Of a stretch of 64,000 nt of DNA, positions 34,510 through 47,832 are shown one piece after another. The stretch is from Guyanagaster necrorhizus. Lineage: Eukaryota; Basidiomycota; Agaricomycetes; Agaricales; Physalacriaceae. The notes under the pieces are model-generated. The model was given only the letters and a program-made list of their open reading frames with translations. It was not told the DNA's origin and did no database searches. The stretch is from the NCBI RefSeq assembly GCF_019112545.1, contig NW_025064880.1:311337-375336 (forward strand), written 5' to 3'. Positions within the stretch are counted from its first letter, which is position 1. Each line of letters starts with the position of its first letter. The position numbers and the translations under genes were made by a program.

Positions 34510-34859
34510 ATAGAGTCAGGCCAAGATATTTTAGAATAGCAATAGGAAGGCCCAACTTCTTGTCGTGGACGCGAAAGAAACGGAAAAGCGGATCACACGA
34601 TGGCGGACCACGAAAAATAAATTATCATGTCGGAGAAAGAATCATATTTATGCAATGTGTAGAATAATCAAAACAGCTTCTTACTTAAAGATAGTCGTGT
34701 CTAGAGAGTGTATGATAGCAATATCTAACAAGTATCAAATAATGTCCGATCCCTGTAGCATTGCCAATGATTTCCCAGTTCGAAAACGAGATAAGTAATA
34801 ACACAGTCCAAAATGATTATGCCTTCTAATGTCCGAGTGGAAAGAAGTAAAGGTCGTGA
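34510..34859. other. intergenic, PRCC promoter and AGS1 3' region
   Basis: 350 bp, AT-rich in its right half. Both flanking genes are on the minus strand, so it holds the PRCC promoter and the AGS1 3' end. No other gene or clear site is seen. Confidence 0.5.
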
Positions 34860-37800
34860 TCATGGTCGTGCTAGAAATACCCGTAAGCATCAAAGGTCCC
34901 GATGAGAGGTACATCGCAAGAAAAACTTACATAGCTGTTCTTTACGGTAGAACCAAAAGTAACCAATGACAATTATCAATTGGCAGAATAGCGCCATCCA
35001 GAACATAGGTTCCGCCATGGGACTCCCTGAATGATATGAATCAACAGATAATTCGAAAAGACGGACATTCGGTCAACAAACCTTTCAGACCATCCTCAAA
35101 GTCCCAGCTTGCAGCGTCAGGGAACACAGACCCAGGCCCGATACGGTTTGGCGCAGTCGCTCGAGCGACCATAACACAAACCGAACCGATGATTTGAGAG
35201 AATGCCAGCGTAGCACAAACGTGCAGACGTGAAAGTGTCTGGAGCAGAATCATACCAAGACCGACTCCCTGAATGGCATCTAAAACGCCAAGCCACAACC
35301 ACAACGACAAGCCAAGGTATGGTCCGCTACTTCCGGCCCAGGGAATGTAGAGCGCAAGTGAAGAAGTACCCCACATCATCTGACACCATTTAGGTGCACC
35401 GAGACCTACCGCAAACACAGGCAGAAGCCAGGTATGTGTCTTACTGAAATGCGTGAGAACGCCGAGAAGTGCTCCCCAAACACCAATGAAGAAGGCGAGG
35501 ACCAAGAGAAGAATCTGATATGTCGGAATAGGGACGCTCCACAAGAAACTCCAGTTGCGTCCGTAAGGCTGCATGACGAAAGAACAGTTAAACATATATC
35601 AAATAGAAATGAAACGAGTTCTTACACCGCTGAGCCAGTAGTCTCGAAGAATTTCGGAGGCAAGGAACCATATAACCAATTTGCGGCGGAACAAGGTCCG
35701 CAGGAACTGAGGCACCTTGGGTGGAGTTTGGCGGTAGTACTCTGAAGTTGGTGATGATGAGAAACTAAAGAGAAGCAAATCGATCGTTTACCACTCACCA
35801 GGAAGACCGTAAAGCATCAAGTAAGCGAAAATGAAACTCATGAGGGCCAATGGCCAGACGATAAGAACGATCCACCATGGCGGTGTATAATTATCTGATT
35901 GACCAGTGAGGGTATGACCCCAGTACCACAACGCCGCCACCCAAATCTGTTGGGAACCTTGGACAATACATGCACGAAAAGTCCATACCTCCGTTGCAGC
36001 ACCCGCTTCTTCACCGAAGTTGAGGCCGAAGAATAGAAAGGAAGCGGCCGAGGCAACAGCATAACACCATGTCGCTGTGCTCGCCAGAGCTCTGTGTGCA
36101 GAGTGGAATGAAGAGGACACTGATGGGAAACCGACCAAGAGGAATGCTAGACCGAAGAACACCCAAGGTGCAGATAGAACATATACGGATGGCTTCAATC
36201 TGAACATAGGATACCATACTGCAGAGGCAGCAAGGAAAACTCCGCCAAGGACGTAAAGCTGTACATTATCTTGCCAACTTCGACCAGTCAAAAGAGTGAT
36301 TTGGAAACTCGTTGCACTTAACATCTACGAAAGCATTTGTGAATATGCGCAATGTTCTTGAAGGTGCGTATCTCACCTGACCGGCAGCAATGACAATAGT
36401 GTACAACGGCCAACCCCATATTTCACGAGACATGGCGATCTGTAACCCTGTCATGGGTACAATCTCAGGGGCACCTGCATCGTTGCGAAGAGGTCCGTCA
36501 TACTCAGAAGAAAAGGCTTGAGTGTTAGGCGCTAGCAGATGAGGTCAGAATGAGTCAAATTTTCGGCGATTGCACATACAATCGGGGCGAGAGTATATCG
36601 ACGGTGAAGGCGTTCCCCAGATGGAATCACGCTGCGACGACCTGATACTGGCGGCACTGTCAAGTTTTTCCTTGCGAACTTTGCCAAAGAAGGCTTCTTC
36701 GCTTTTGATGAGGAACTTCTCGATGGACAATTCATGCTCCGAGTTTTTAGCATTGAGGGCCTGCAACTTTTGAACGAACTCTGAAGCAACGCCACCATCT
36801 GCGTCAGTAAACTACAAAAGCACGTGTTAGATGATTTTCATTGGACGAAGGAAGAGTCATACCGAAGCGATGGCTTTGTTCAAAGGCGAGTTGGACTTTT
36901 CATCAACAATAGACGATATCGATTCAACAGAAGACACGCGAGAGTGCGCGCCAAACGGACGGTTGGGTGTGAGGTTTTCATCCAAGAACGGATCTGGGGC
37001 ATGCCGCTGATCCCGGGCAATGGTGCGATTGGCCCTCTCCAGGAAGTCGTTGTATCCTTGAGCAGGTTCCAGTGTACTACCACGCGAATGGCTGAAGTAG
37101 TCATCGTCTTGACCACCGTCAGTAGTAAATGAATTGCGAGAGCCATCTGGAGGCAGTAACCGAGGAGCACCAGACGGTGTGAGGGTGTCTTGACTCCACT
37201 GACCTGGGGAACCAGGAGTATTGACATGAGGACTATCAAGCATGCTGGTTCGGTCCCACTCAGGCTGAGACGGGTAAGCCTGGTTGACAGGGTTCCAATC
37301 ATCGGTATCTGCCATAGGACGAACACCAGCACCATCACAGTCAGACTCTCGCCAAGCATCAGCGCCGGCAATCGCACGACTAGCGGTGATACTGCGCCTG
37401 TGGAAATCCTCCATTCGTTGACGCCATTCAACAACAGGGAAACGTTGGACGGCGGACCGGGCCCTAAGAACGGCGCGCTCTTCCTCGGTGGACTTCAAAG
37501 CCATTTTGATTGTTTTTGTCAGCTGTGACAGCATGTGTGCCGTAGAGCTGGATTCTACAGGATACCACTGTAATAAAAGAAATAAGTCAGCAGCGGCGAA
37601 TCGCTAATAAATAAAAGGAATCACTAACCCAACCAGGCATTAAACCCAGACCTCCGAGACGACTTCCGACTCCGAGAGCACCCTTCCTACCAAATTCGAC
37701 AGCTACGAGGCCGAAGGGCTCATCACGGGAGGGAATCAGAGCGAAATCGGCACCGCTGAACAGGTAGGGAGGGAGCGCCGTAAATTCGGGTTTTGAATAG

Positions 37801-40800
37801 ACACGATCCGGGAACATTTCCATCAGTCGTGCCAGCTTCTCAGCAGCAAATCGTCCATACAAGTCAATAACAGGACCAACGGCAATGAGCTGGATAGTGG
37901 GACGTTTCTCTAACCTATGCCAAAGCTTGAACTAAGACGAGTCAACCTTAAGACGGAGACTTACAGGGAAGGCATTACATCAGCAATGAGATCGACACCC
38001 TTTTGCTTAGACCAACGACCGACAAATACAAACAAGTCAGAATCAGGATCCTGTTTGATACCGGCCCATTCTTGTGCTTGACGCTTATGTTCCGGACGGG
38101 CAGCTTCTGCAACTTCGTCGATCTGAACGTCCTTGGCCTTTGTGGGAGCTTCATCCAGCGCCTCGATGTCACTGGGATCAGGGTTGGGCAAGGAATCGAC
38201 ATGTTTCAGCGTCCAAAGGGCAGGATATCGGGCCCAACTACGTTTACCATACTTGTCAGAGACACCAGCCACACCAATACTCTTCTGGTGAACACTGATG
38301 AACGAAGCGGCCGCATGCAGCAAGTTGAAGGTATTTCCAAACTGAACATATTTGGTGCAGTGCTCTTTGCTGATGTTGAACGCTGAGCAAACTTCCTTCA
38401 TTTCTTCCTTAGTTCGCAGAGGCCAGAGACCCTGAAACTCGGCATTATGAAGCGACAGACAGCAGGGAAGAACCTTGGGCAGAAGATAGATGGGTGCCAA
38501 AGCGCCGTGATAGTCGTTCACATGGTAGATATCGACGGTAGGGTTGCGACGAATAGTAGCAGCAATAGCTTGATTCCAAGTCGAGTAGAAGATAGCGGAA
38601 CTAAGATCGTCCATGCGAGCCGGATAAGGATCAGCTTTAGTCTGGGCACGGAAAACGGGACTATCAAGGATAACATATGTGATGTTGTCCAAAACGTGAG
38701 TCTCTACCTCAATGAGATAGGGCTCGCCAAAGATGATGACCTCGATGGGTTCAGCGGGATCTCCAGCCGGATACTCCACATCCTTGACCTTCGGCACAAC
38801 CCAAATCAAGTCGACATCTGTCATAGCTTTACCCATAAGGCTGGACATGACACCGAGACCACCGATCTTGACCTTGATCTTCCAGTCGATGATCTCGTAC
38901 TCGAGAGTAGAGATAAGGACTTTGCGACGCTTGTTCTTATCCTCGGGCCAGCCAATGATCTCCCCCTTGTGTTTGTGATGTCCGAAAATGCCTCCTCCCT
39001 TTTCTGACATTCCTCCATCTTTCAGGTCCGACTGAGATTTGTTGCCCAAAACGCCAAGAATAGGAAAGTAGTTGTTAGATGTCTTCGCCTTGACGCCGTA
39101 TTGATTGTGCTTGATACCGTAGAATGACCACATGAAAACGAGGACAGCAAGTGTACCGGTGATCAAGGGAATAGCAAGCAGCAGAGCGTACATGATAGCG
39201 CCAACGGATGCTTCACCACGAGGCTTCAACCACCATTGCATGGTAGAGTCGTCAACGAGTAGCGACCAAGAGAGATGAGGTGACGGTGGGGCAGACATGT
39301 TCACATAATTGGAGGCAGCGCTGTTGGGAGGAAGTCGGTCAAGGACTCCATCACCGTCGACGTCTCCGTAGTAGTAGTCATCGTAACCCCAAACGTTAAG
39401 CTCTACGTAAGTCGGCCATTGAGCCATGATTTCTAGCTCCCAGTAGCCGTCATCATTCAGTTCCATCACACTCGACAGGCCACTGTCGTAACCCCAAGTG
39501 TTGTAAGGGCCACGTGCGAGTAGCTGAGGAACGCGGCGACGCGCGCCAGACCAACCATAGTCAGCATGAATAACACCAGCTGTTGACATTGTGGCTTCAC
39601 TCCAATCTAGAGCATCATTAGCAACGAAAATAACACAATAGGATAATAGAGCATACACTGGACGATGATGTGGTCACCATCCCAGAACAAATCAGAGCTG
39701 CTGAAGACGTCGGAGTCGATTGTCGTCGTGTCTTCCCAGTCAGCCCAACTTGTCCAATTTTGACCGAAATTCCACGAATACCTGTATTTTTCAGCACCAT
39801 AAGCTTTATGAGTGAACATATATTTGCCATCCGACTTGGTGAAGGCGTCGTCGTCGTAGTCGTTCTCGGGGAAGACAATGACGTTCTGAGAAGAGCCTTT
39901 CCTCAAAAGAAGTTCATCCACGACCTATCGAGAATAACGGTAAGTTCCAAACAGAGTTCATTCTCAGCCAACACTTACGTTTGTAGAATTTCCGCTGCTG
40001 TCCTGAGGTTTGTCGACAGTGATCTTCAAGACACCATCCGGGAAATTTGTCAACGTCGCGGTCCACTCCCACGCGGACGTCGAACCACCTTGTATGACAG
40101 AGGCGGACGCATTGGATATACTTTGACAATTGACGTTCGTGATCGAAGGGGTGGAGCCATTTCCAGAGGAAGACATGTTGAGTGAAATCGAGTTTGTGAC
40201 GGAGTCGCACTCCATGACGGCGCTGAATTCAATTGAAATGTCGACAGTGGTGGCATTCGTTTGGCCATCCTCAGCTAGCAAACGGTAGTCATGTCCCGGA
40301 TTGAACGCGGTCATCGCAAGGGCCGGAGCAACCCACTGATCTTCGGGTACGAGTGCCTTGAACCCATAGGCGTCCATAGTGACATTTGGAAGACAGCCGT
40401 ACCAGGGGGATTTGCTATCGTTGTAGTATGACGAACCTGAGTCTTCCAAAGTGTACGTCTCGTACGGTGCAAACAAATTACGGACTATCGTACCAGACTC
40501 GAAGGGGGATGAAATCCATAGGGACTCCTGGCAATTGTACTCCCAACTCTTCGTCTCGTTTTCATTGCTGTACAACATCCAAACCTGGTCTGTAAAATTT
40601 CCGGTCAGGTTTTGAACGCCGGAGATACCGGACCTGGAGATAGACCACAGGCCCATCTCAGTTGCTGTGCCGTTAGAACCAGGCCGTTCGATGAAATACG
40701 TCCAGTTGCCACGTTGCACGAGATTAAACCCATCCTGCAAAGCACCGTATATTGAGCGCAGGCGGTTGAAATGTGCGAACATCCGACGACTATCAGTGGT

Positions 40801-42789
40801 AGGATCGAAATGATCAAGGGCGTTCCAATCGTCGTGGCACCCTACTAAGGCTTTATCCAGGGGCATGTTGAAGTATTGTTCAGAGCCGAGGGTGTAGCAG
40901 CCATGTCGCTTCCACGCTGTGTTACTCGTCATGGCTTGACGGCTATAGGAAGTTAAGTCGCGATGACATAAAGAGGAATTGAAACACTTACCCATAGAGA
41001 TAATTGGAAGCACCGGTATCATACAGATAGAAATTCTGCTCTTCGCCATAGAAATACTGAGGATAAAAGTTCAGGTAGTATTCAGGTGAATATCCAGAAT
41101 GAACTCACCAACGGAATACCGGGCATAACGAGAGTGGCGATGAACCCAGCCAAAATGCTGCGCTCCCTACCATCGGCCAGACTATGCCAACGGAACACGT
41201 CGAAATTGCTCATCCCATACATGTGTCGGGGATCGACTTCCCCCGTTAATTGATTGATGAAGTCATTGTCAACGAACATCTGATTCCACGCAGTGATGAA
41301 GTTGATATCCACATCATAAGCGACATCGAGGTTACCATCCATACCCAAGAATCGAGTAAGTGAACGGTATATGGAATAGTGGAAGGCAACTGAATCCAGT
41401 CCATTGACGCCCTTGTCTCGAAGGAAATATTCGCTATCATCCGATGTGAGGTTGGCTGCAATCAAAAAGCCGCCAGGAAGCTGCGTAGGAGTGCGCCCAC
41501 GACCACTGAGCACAACTATTAGAAAATGGAGGCGGCAGAGGGGGGGGGAAGCTTCTTACTAGTATAGGGAGCCGAAAGTGTCGCCTCCAGTAACTTCACC
41601 CGGTACGAAAAAATTTTCTTTACCAAGATTATACGCACAAGTACGAACGCTGGATGTCCACTCCGCTAGAGCTGCGACCGTGACCTGAGTAGCTTTATCA
41701 ATGCGGATGGCATCAAAGTCTAAAGCAGTGATAGCCATGCAAGCAAAATTTTGAAGCCTGGCCATGACCTCAGGCTTCCATTCACGGAGACGGTCCTGGA
41801 CGGAGGCGAATTTGGCCAATTGACGTTGCCAATCCTCGTGCACACCAAAAGCCTCCATGTCACCATACTGGTCAAAATCCGACTCCATGCAGCCATTCGT
41901 CTCGACAGTGACAACGGAACCATCCTCTTCCCAAAACTTGGGCATCTCACACGACTCATTCCGGGTGTTACTAATCTGTCATTATCGAGTGGGCAAAATC
42001 GCAGGGCTGACATGATAAGTATCTTACGTTAAAGTCCGCATATTTGGTGAAACCCCAGGGCATGTAATTGGGATATTTGAATTCAGCGTTGTACTCATTC
42101 AGACTGAAAGGCGTACTGCTGTTCAAGTGACTGGAGAAAGGAAGGAAAGTCAGTTACGCGTTGCAGTATAAGATAGCAAACTTGCCCCGCGAAACCGATG
42201 AGATCCGACATGGTTCCTACGGTGAAATCGGCCATCAAGTACATGTTATGAGCGTGTATGGTATCGATTGCATTCGTCCAATCGTCAATAGTGCCCCAAT
42301 GAGGATCAAGAACGGTGAAATCAAGCGGCGAGTAACCTATAAGAAGATGAGAGAAGAAAAATGGGTAGAGGTTAATAACATACTGTCAGCCTGCCACAAC
42401 ATGTTCAGAAAAGGCGTTCCAGAAATGAAGATAACCCGGATGCCCATGCCATAGAGGTAGTCCAACTTTGAAATAAGACCCTTGAGGTCTCCACCATATC
42501 TGAGCTGGGTTTCTCTCCAGTCGTTTTCGTACATGGAACCGAAGTAGTCGTTATTGGAAGGATCGCCATCTGCAAACTTGTCCATTAAAACGGTATATAC
42601 GGGGAGTGCCCGCCAGTTTTCGGGAGAAGGTGTATAAGTGGTATTCGCTCGGGTCGCCTTGTACTCGGTCGCTTCAGTTGCATCCTGATTGACATTGAGG
42701 TTGTAGTCAGTGAGGTCGTCGCGATACGGCGAGGCGAGAACGAGGCCAGCAAAAGCCGATAAGGCGGTAATTGCGGTAAAAATCCGCAT
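34860..42789 (-). CDS. AGS1: cell-wall alpha-1,3-glucan synthase
   Basis: Eighteen exons (minus): 42384-42789, 42186-42336, 42028-42130, 41560-41975, 41109-41505, 40992-41056, 39979-40942, 39657-39924, 37965-39606, 37629-37914, 36863-37567, 36580-36811, 36377-36531, 35799-36324, 35626-35741, 35082-35568, 34931-35026 and 34860-34870. They total 2341 residues, the usual family size. A signal peptide (1-19) precedes an extracellular GH13 amylase-like domain ([11 protein letters not shown] with the nucleophile Asp, PGEVTGGD with the acid Glu). A membrane span follows near 1057-1083. A cytoplasmic GT5 synthase begins near 1150 with the ADP/UDP-glucose signature KIGGLG. After a polar linker comes a carboxyl bundle of many membrane spans thought to export the chain; it ends YRKEQLSRP. 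Intron 42131-42185 uses a GC donor (GCAAGT); the rest are GT-AG, 47-61 nt. It shares a 1055-bp divergent intergenic region with the MAPKKK. Confidence 0.95.
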
Positions 42790-43844
42790 GGCGGTGGGAG
42801 GACCGACGGGAGGGAAGGAAAGGGGTGAATGAAGGGAGATGGACGCGTATTAGAGGAAAAGATAGAATCTACACAGGGTCGAACAGGATACAGCCTGTCG
42901 CCAGGCGAAGGGCGAGCAACGATGATGGGAGTGAGTGACAGAGTCAGTCGGACAGCCAGACGTAGCAGCGTTCGAAAGACGGTCGGCGTTTTCCCTGTTC
43001 TGTTTATGTGATCAATATTTATGCACCACAGCCACATTGCCACATCCTGGGAATTCCTCAAGGCACTCCCGCAATTAAATCCATTAAATCCTCCTGTTTC
43101 CAGTGACAAGCATCCTTGCAAGAAGCACACCGTAAGGAGCCAGGAGCTGGGACATTTCTGATTTTTTTTCTTCCTTGGATACTAAATATATTGTAACCGA
43201 ATTTGCCCCCGAGACAGTCGCAGCCTCGCAGCAACTACGATCCAGGTAATTTGCCATGTGTTGCAGCTGTGCAAAAAACACACAAAAACACACATCGGCC
43301 TGACCTCACCTTCATCACCCTTACAGGGTTATCATATGTATTGGATATGTCAGCCACTCCCCTCCCGATGAATATTTGCCCCTTAAGTGCCAGGATAACG
43401 ATGACAAAGATCAATTTCTGATCGTGTGTGACTGTCACTTGTAACAGTTATCCTGCCGGCCCGAGTCTGGTTACCATGGCCAAATTGGGACACATATGCC
43501 GCTGACCAAGCAAACCCGCCTCTCGCGTTCACGGCCCAAAGCTCCCTTGTCCCATCTGTGCATCGGGCTTGCGTCCAGGCCAGACTTTATCCAAGTCTCT
43601 TCTTCTTACCACCACCTTGTTTCTCTGTTTTCTTCTCCATCGCATTACTGTCGCCTTCTTCTGGTATTTCCTATATTTTTCGTCCTTTTGTCCACTGACT
43701 ATTATTGTCAGCTTTCTTTATGCTCTCCATACTCATTTAAATCGTGGTTCTGCGCGCTGTATCACTATCTACTGACATTTTGGCTGTGTCTCTGACACAC
43801 CATCCAGTTCACTGTTTCACCTTACACCTTGATTTCGTCTCGAC
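42790..43844. promoter_or_regulatory. divergent promoter region AGS1 / MAPKKK
   Basis: 1055 bp between two start codons. On the AGS1 side, an AT-rich CATAAATATT (minus strand, near 43015) could be a TATA box. The MAPKKK side (43570-43840) is a long pyrimidine-rich leader typical of fungal 5' UTRs. It contains an upstream ATG at 43496 with a 99-codon frame that ends before the gene and could act as an upstream ORF if transcribed. No other gene is evident. Confidence 0.4.
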
Positions 43845-46800
43845 ATGTCTACACTAGCCGCCGCCAATAATTTGTTCCATGTTCACGACAACCCCGCTGA
43901 TCCGTCTTCAAAGCCATCTTCTCCATCTTCGCCTACATCTTCATTTCAGGTCCAACAGTCGGTTCCTCGGTCTTTCATGACCACAGTAAGAGGACAGAGC
44001 TCTCCGTTTCCCTCCACGCCGACTTCGAGCCACTCAAGCGCTGCCATGGAACCTCCGCCAGGTGTCACCTACTGTGACTATATCCGTATGTGGACCGATG
44101 CCCATGTTGCACGCTGGCTTGCGGATATTAAATGTGGCAGCCATGCCGCCACTTTCAAGGCAAATGATATCCGAGGTGACATTCTTCTTGAATTGGATCA
44201 GACAACACTTCAAGAAATGGGAGTGGGCAGTATTGGGGATAGGTTCCGGATCCTGCATGCTGTGAAGGCTTTAAGGCAGAAAGCCTCGTCGAAGCCCGTT
44301 ACTTCTCCTGTCCTGGAGATCAACAGATCGCGGTTGGTAACCAGTCTTGAGGATTCCATGACAATTGCTATGCCGTCAGATCAAAGCGTCTCTTCATTGA
44401 CTGCACGCAGGCTGGAGAGTGGCAGACCCGCGCCTCTGTTACTGGGCTCTAACCCCAATAGAAACGATTTGCCTCGACTAATCCGCGACCAGCAAGCACC
44501 AGATTCGGCGAAAGCCAATGTTCCTCCAGCTCATGCTATACGTCCACTTCCCCAGCCTATCGCAGGTTCGTCTAGCAGTGCCCATCCCGGTTCTACTAGG
44601 TCTGGATTGCCCCCGCTTCCCCCTCCTCCCCGTGGGCAACCCCCTTTGCCACCTCCCGGACGTCCTCCCGTCCGTGGACATTTCCAAACTTCACAATCAA
44701 ATGGTCGGCGGACGCCAACCCAGACTGATCATGTACCCATGTACACAACACAAGCGCTACCTCCTGCTCCCTCAAACCAAGCCCTTCTAACACCTTCACC
44801 GGCTTCGAACTGGTCTGGCTATCACCTTCCAGCCGATCCACGTCCTGGAAACCCGGGGGGTGCTAAGACACCGCAAGCCATTCCACGTTCAACATCACCA
44901 CTTCCTCGTGCCGGAGGTCGTGGTACTAATGCATCTAATCCAGTTCATGGCAGGAATGGGTCGATAGGTCTCAACTCTCCAGTCTCATCTAGTCCCGCTA
45001 CCAAGCAACTAAGGTTAGGTGGAGGATCGGCACACCCATATGCCACAAGCCAGGCTGCTGCGTCAGGATCAAATCCCTCCCAAGCTGCAAACCTCTCACC
45101 TATAGCCGAAGGGTTCGGAGCAACAGGTACTTCACCTCCCACCTATGCAGTTGGGCGTGGACCGTTTAACCCGAGCACACCTTCACACACAAATGCGCCG
45201 TCCTTAGATGATTTGAGACGGAAGTTGGTCAAAATCGCCCTTCCTGATGAGGGTCTCACGTATACCATTGACGTCGATAACTGCGCAGGTGGTGTTGAAG
45301 TTCTTGAGAAGGTACTGAAGAAATTTGGCAAGCGTGGAGCGCGTCATTCAGACTCGGAGGGTGTGGACAGTATGCACACGGAAGACGGCGGGCTTAGTGT
45401 TGATGGCTGGGGCGCGTATCGGGATGATGGAACTGGTGAGTTGAGGTATATTCTTATTCTGTCGAAGTCACACCGAATGTTGTGCTAGGGCCATTGGATG
45501 AGGCTGCACTGCTCTCTTATTGCCATGCCTCGCTTGATCATCCAGCCAGAGACAAGCCCTTATCATTGCGGAAGATTGCAAAGGCTCGTCGCGAGGATCG
45601 GAATAGTCCGCCTTCTCCACCCCATGGTCGTTTCCCTGGAGGTCAAACATCTAAGAGTACGAAGCGAGCCAGCTCCATCAGTATACTCAGTGGTTTAGGT
45701 GTCCGCGATCCTGAAAAGGCTCTGGAGCCACCTTCTCCTACGCATTCTGGTTCCGGCAGGTCGAGTCCTGCCACTACTCATAGCGCAAAGCGACCATCCA
45801 AGTTGCGAAATTTCTTCGGACAAAGACCTCCGAGTGAACTTATTACGACTCACTTAACGGAATATTTCCCCTTCACAGAGAAGAAGGTCCTTGAGCGCAC
45901 GGCGAGACACAGCATGATGCGAGCAGGCACGACGCGGGATAGCGCCTCTTCTTATAATCCACCGTTGCCTTCTAGATTTAGCAGCAGTACCCTTGCGTCT
46001 CTTCCACGAACCTCGGTATCGACTTCCCGTACTTCTTTGTCGTCTAATGCCGCCCCGCCTTTACCCGAAAAGCCCTTTTCTGATAGTGGTAATACAACAC
46101 CGGCTGAAGACATTCCTCGTGTATCTCTTTCCACTGAAGACGGTCGTTCCGTAAATCTTCATGATACTGCGGACAGCGCAAATAATCATCCGGAACTTCT
46201 TCCCCCCATCCCGTTCCCAACAGAATCGTTCTCGGAATCTCTGGAAAGCCTGACTGGGGCCAACCGTCGTATGTCTAGAGCATTGTCTACGGCGTCGCGA
46301 GCTTCTCGTCGGTTGAGTTACATGACCGAACTCCGAAGTAAGAAAGACCGTTCTGATACCGCAAGTCTCATGACGGTGGATGAGATCACAAAGGAAGTCG
46401 AAAGTCGGAGAAGAAATACAGGCGTTTTCGATAGAAGCTCAGAGGAACCTGACGGTTGGACTCAGGTTGAAAATGAGGATGGCGCCGATGAGAACGATGA
46501 AGAACCTGATGAAGAGGAGTACACGGATAGTGAAGAAGACGGTGTCGTGTCTGGTCCAGAAAGTCCTACCTTGGATGAGGATGATGACCACATCACAGGT
46601 GTGGCGATGCGCAAAGGCAAGTGAAATTACCATGTATGAAAGAATGGCGCAGCTTAACTAGTGGTTTCATTCAGCAAACAAATGGATTAAGGGTGCGCTC
46701 ATCGGTGCGGGATCCTTTGGGAAGGTCTATTTAGGAATGGACGCCTCGAATGGTCTTCTTATGGCAGTCAAGCAAGTGGAGCTGCCGACTGGTTCGGCTC

Positions 46801-47654
46801 CTAATGAGGAACGCAAGAAGAATATGCTGAGTGCCCTGGAACACGAAATAGAACTGCTTCAAGATTTACAGCACGAAAATATAGTGCAATACCTCTGTTG
46901 GTACTTCCATCTACCTCAACTTGGTTTATTATTGACATCTTTATGTTCAGACTCATCACTTGAAGATGACTGCCTCAACATTTTTTTGGAGTATGTACCG
47001 GGAGGATCAGTCACTGCACTGTTGCGCAATTATGGCGCCTTCGAAGAGCCTTTAGTCAAGAACTTTGTCCGCCAAATTCTACAGGGTCTCAGTTATCTGC
47101 ATGAGCGTGATATCATTCATCGTGACATCAAAGGTGCCAATATCCTTGTTGATAATAAGGGAGGCGTCAAGATATCAGACTTTGGCATATCTAAGAAAGT
47201 TGACGTCCGTAAGTATATTGCCAAGCTTCAATGTTTGATGCTAGATTATTGATTTGTGAAAACAGAAGTGCTTGCTGGTAACAATCGCGTTCATCGACCA
47301 TCGCTGCAAGGATCAGTATTTTGGATGGCACCTGAAGTTGTCAAGCAAAGTGGGCATACACAGAAGGCTGATATTTGGAGCGTGGGTTGTCTCGTTGTCG
47401 AAATGCTCACTGGCGAGCACCCATGGGCACAACTCACCCAAATGCAGGCTATATTCAAGGTACTCTCTGTCATTTACACATTTGTTCGCATCATTAATTA
47501 TCCTTTGTAGATTGGATCGTCAGCGAGGCCGGCTATTCCCTCTGACATATCTTCAGAAGCTCAAGACTTCTTGACGGAGGCTTTTGAGATAGATCATAAA
47601 GCAAGGCCGGCTGCGGCTGAGCTCTTGAAACACCCTTGGATAAACGCAACGTGA
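43845..47654 (+). CDS. Ste11/Byr2-type MAP kinase kinase kinase
   Basis: Exons 43845-45435, 45489-46616, 46675-46896, 46951-47208, 47266-47459 and 47511-47654 give 1178 residues. A SAM domain (about 80-146, [31 protein letters not shown]) precedes a long Pro/Ser-rich linker. A Ras-binding-like segment (about 453-496, [14 protein letters not shown]) and an acidic region follow. The kinase domain starts near 910 and has [31 protein letters not shown] and WMAPEVV. SAM plus RBD plus STE kinase is the layout of Ste11/Byr2, which relays pheromone, stress and filamentation signals. Intron 46617-46674 has a GC donor (GCAAGT). Intron 46897-46950 is 54 nt without a stop, so its retention would add 18 residues before NIFLEYV; I treat it as an intron because the family lacks that insert. 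Confidence 0.93.
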
Positions 47655-47832
47655 TACTTTCTGTGCTGATATCTTCGAACTTTTTCCCCCTTTGGTAGCT
47701 TATTCTTAGGAACATTTTTTGCGTTTTTACTTATATACTTTATTTTTGTTCACCTATGCTATCTTCGCTGTACTCGGGTAGAAAGGAAATCACTGTATGA
47801 TAACACATATATCCTGACAGATATAGAAGACC

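Noticed and set aside
38447..39007. 186-codon plus-strand frame inside AGS1
   Set aside because: It lies entirely antisense to the GT5 domain exon, whose protein is conserved and unbroken. It is a mirror of a well-conserved coding frame with no recognisable domain of its own.
43496..43795. 99-codon frame upstream of the MAPKKK as a separate gene
   Set aside because: It is a translation of a pyrimidine-rich leader (Ser/Leu/Phe/Tyr-rich) with no domain. At most it is an upstream ORF.
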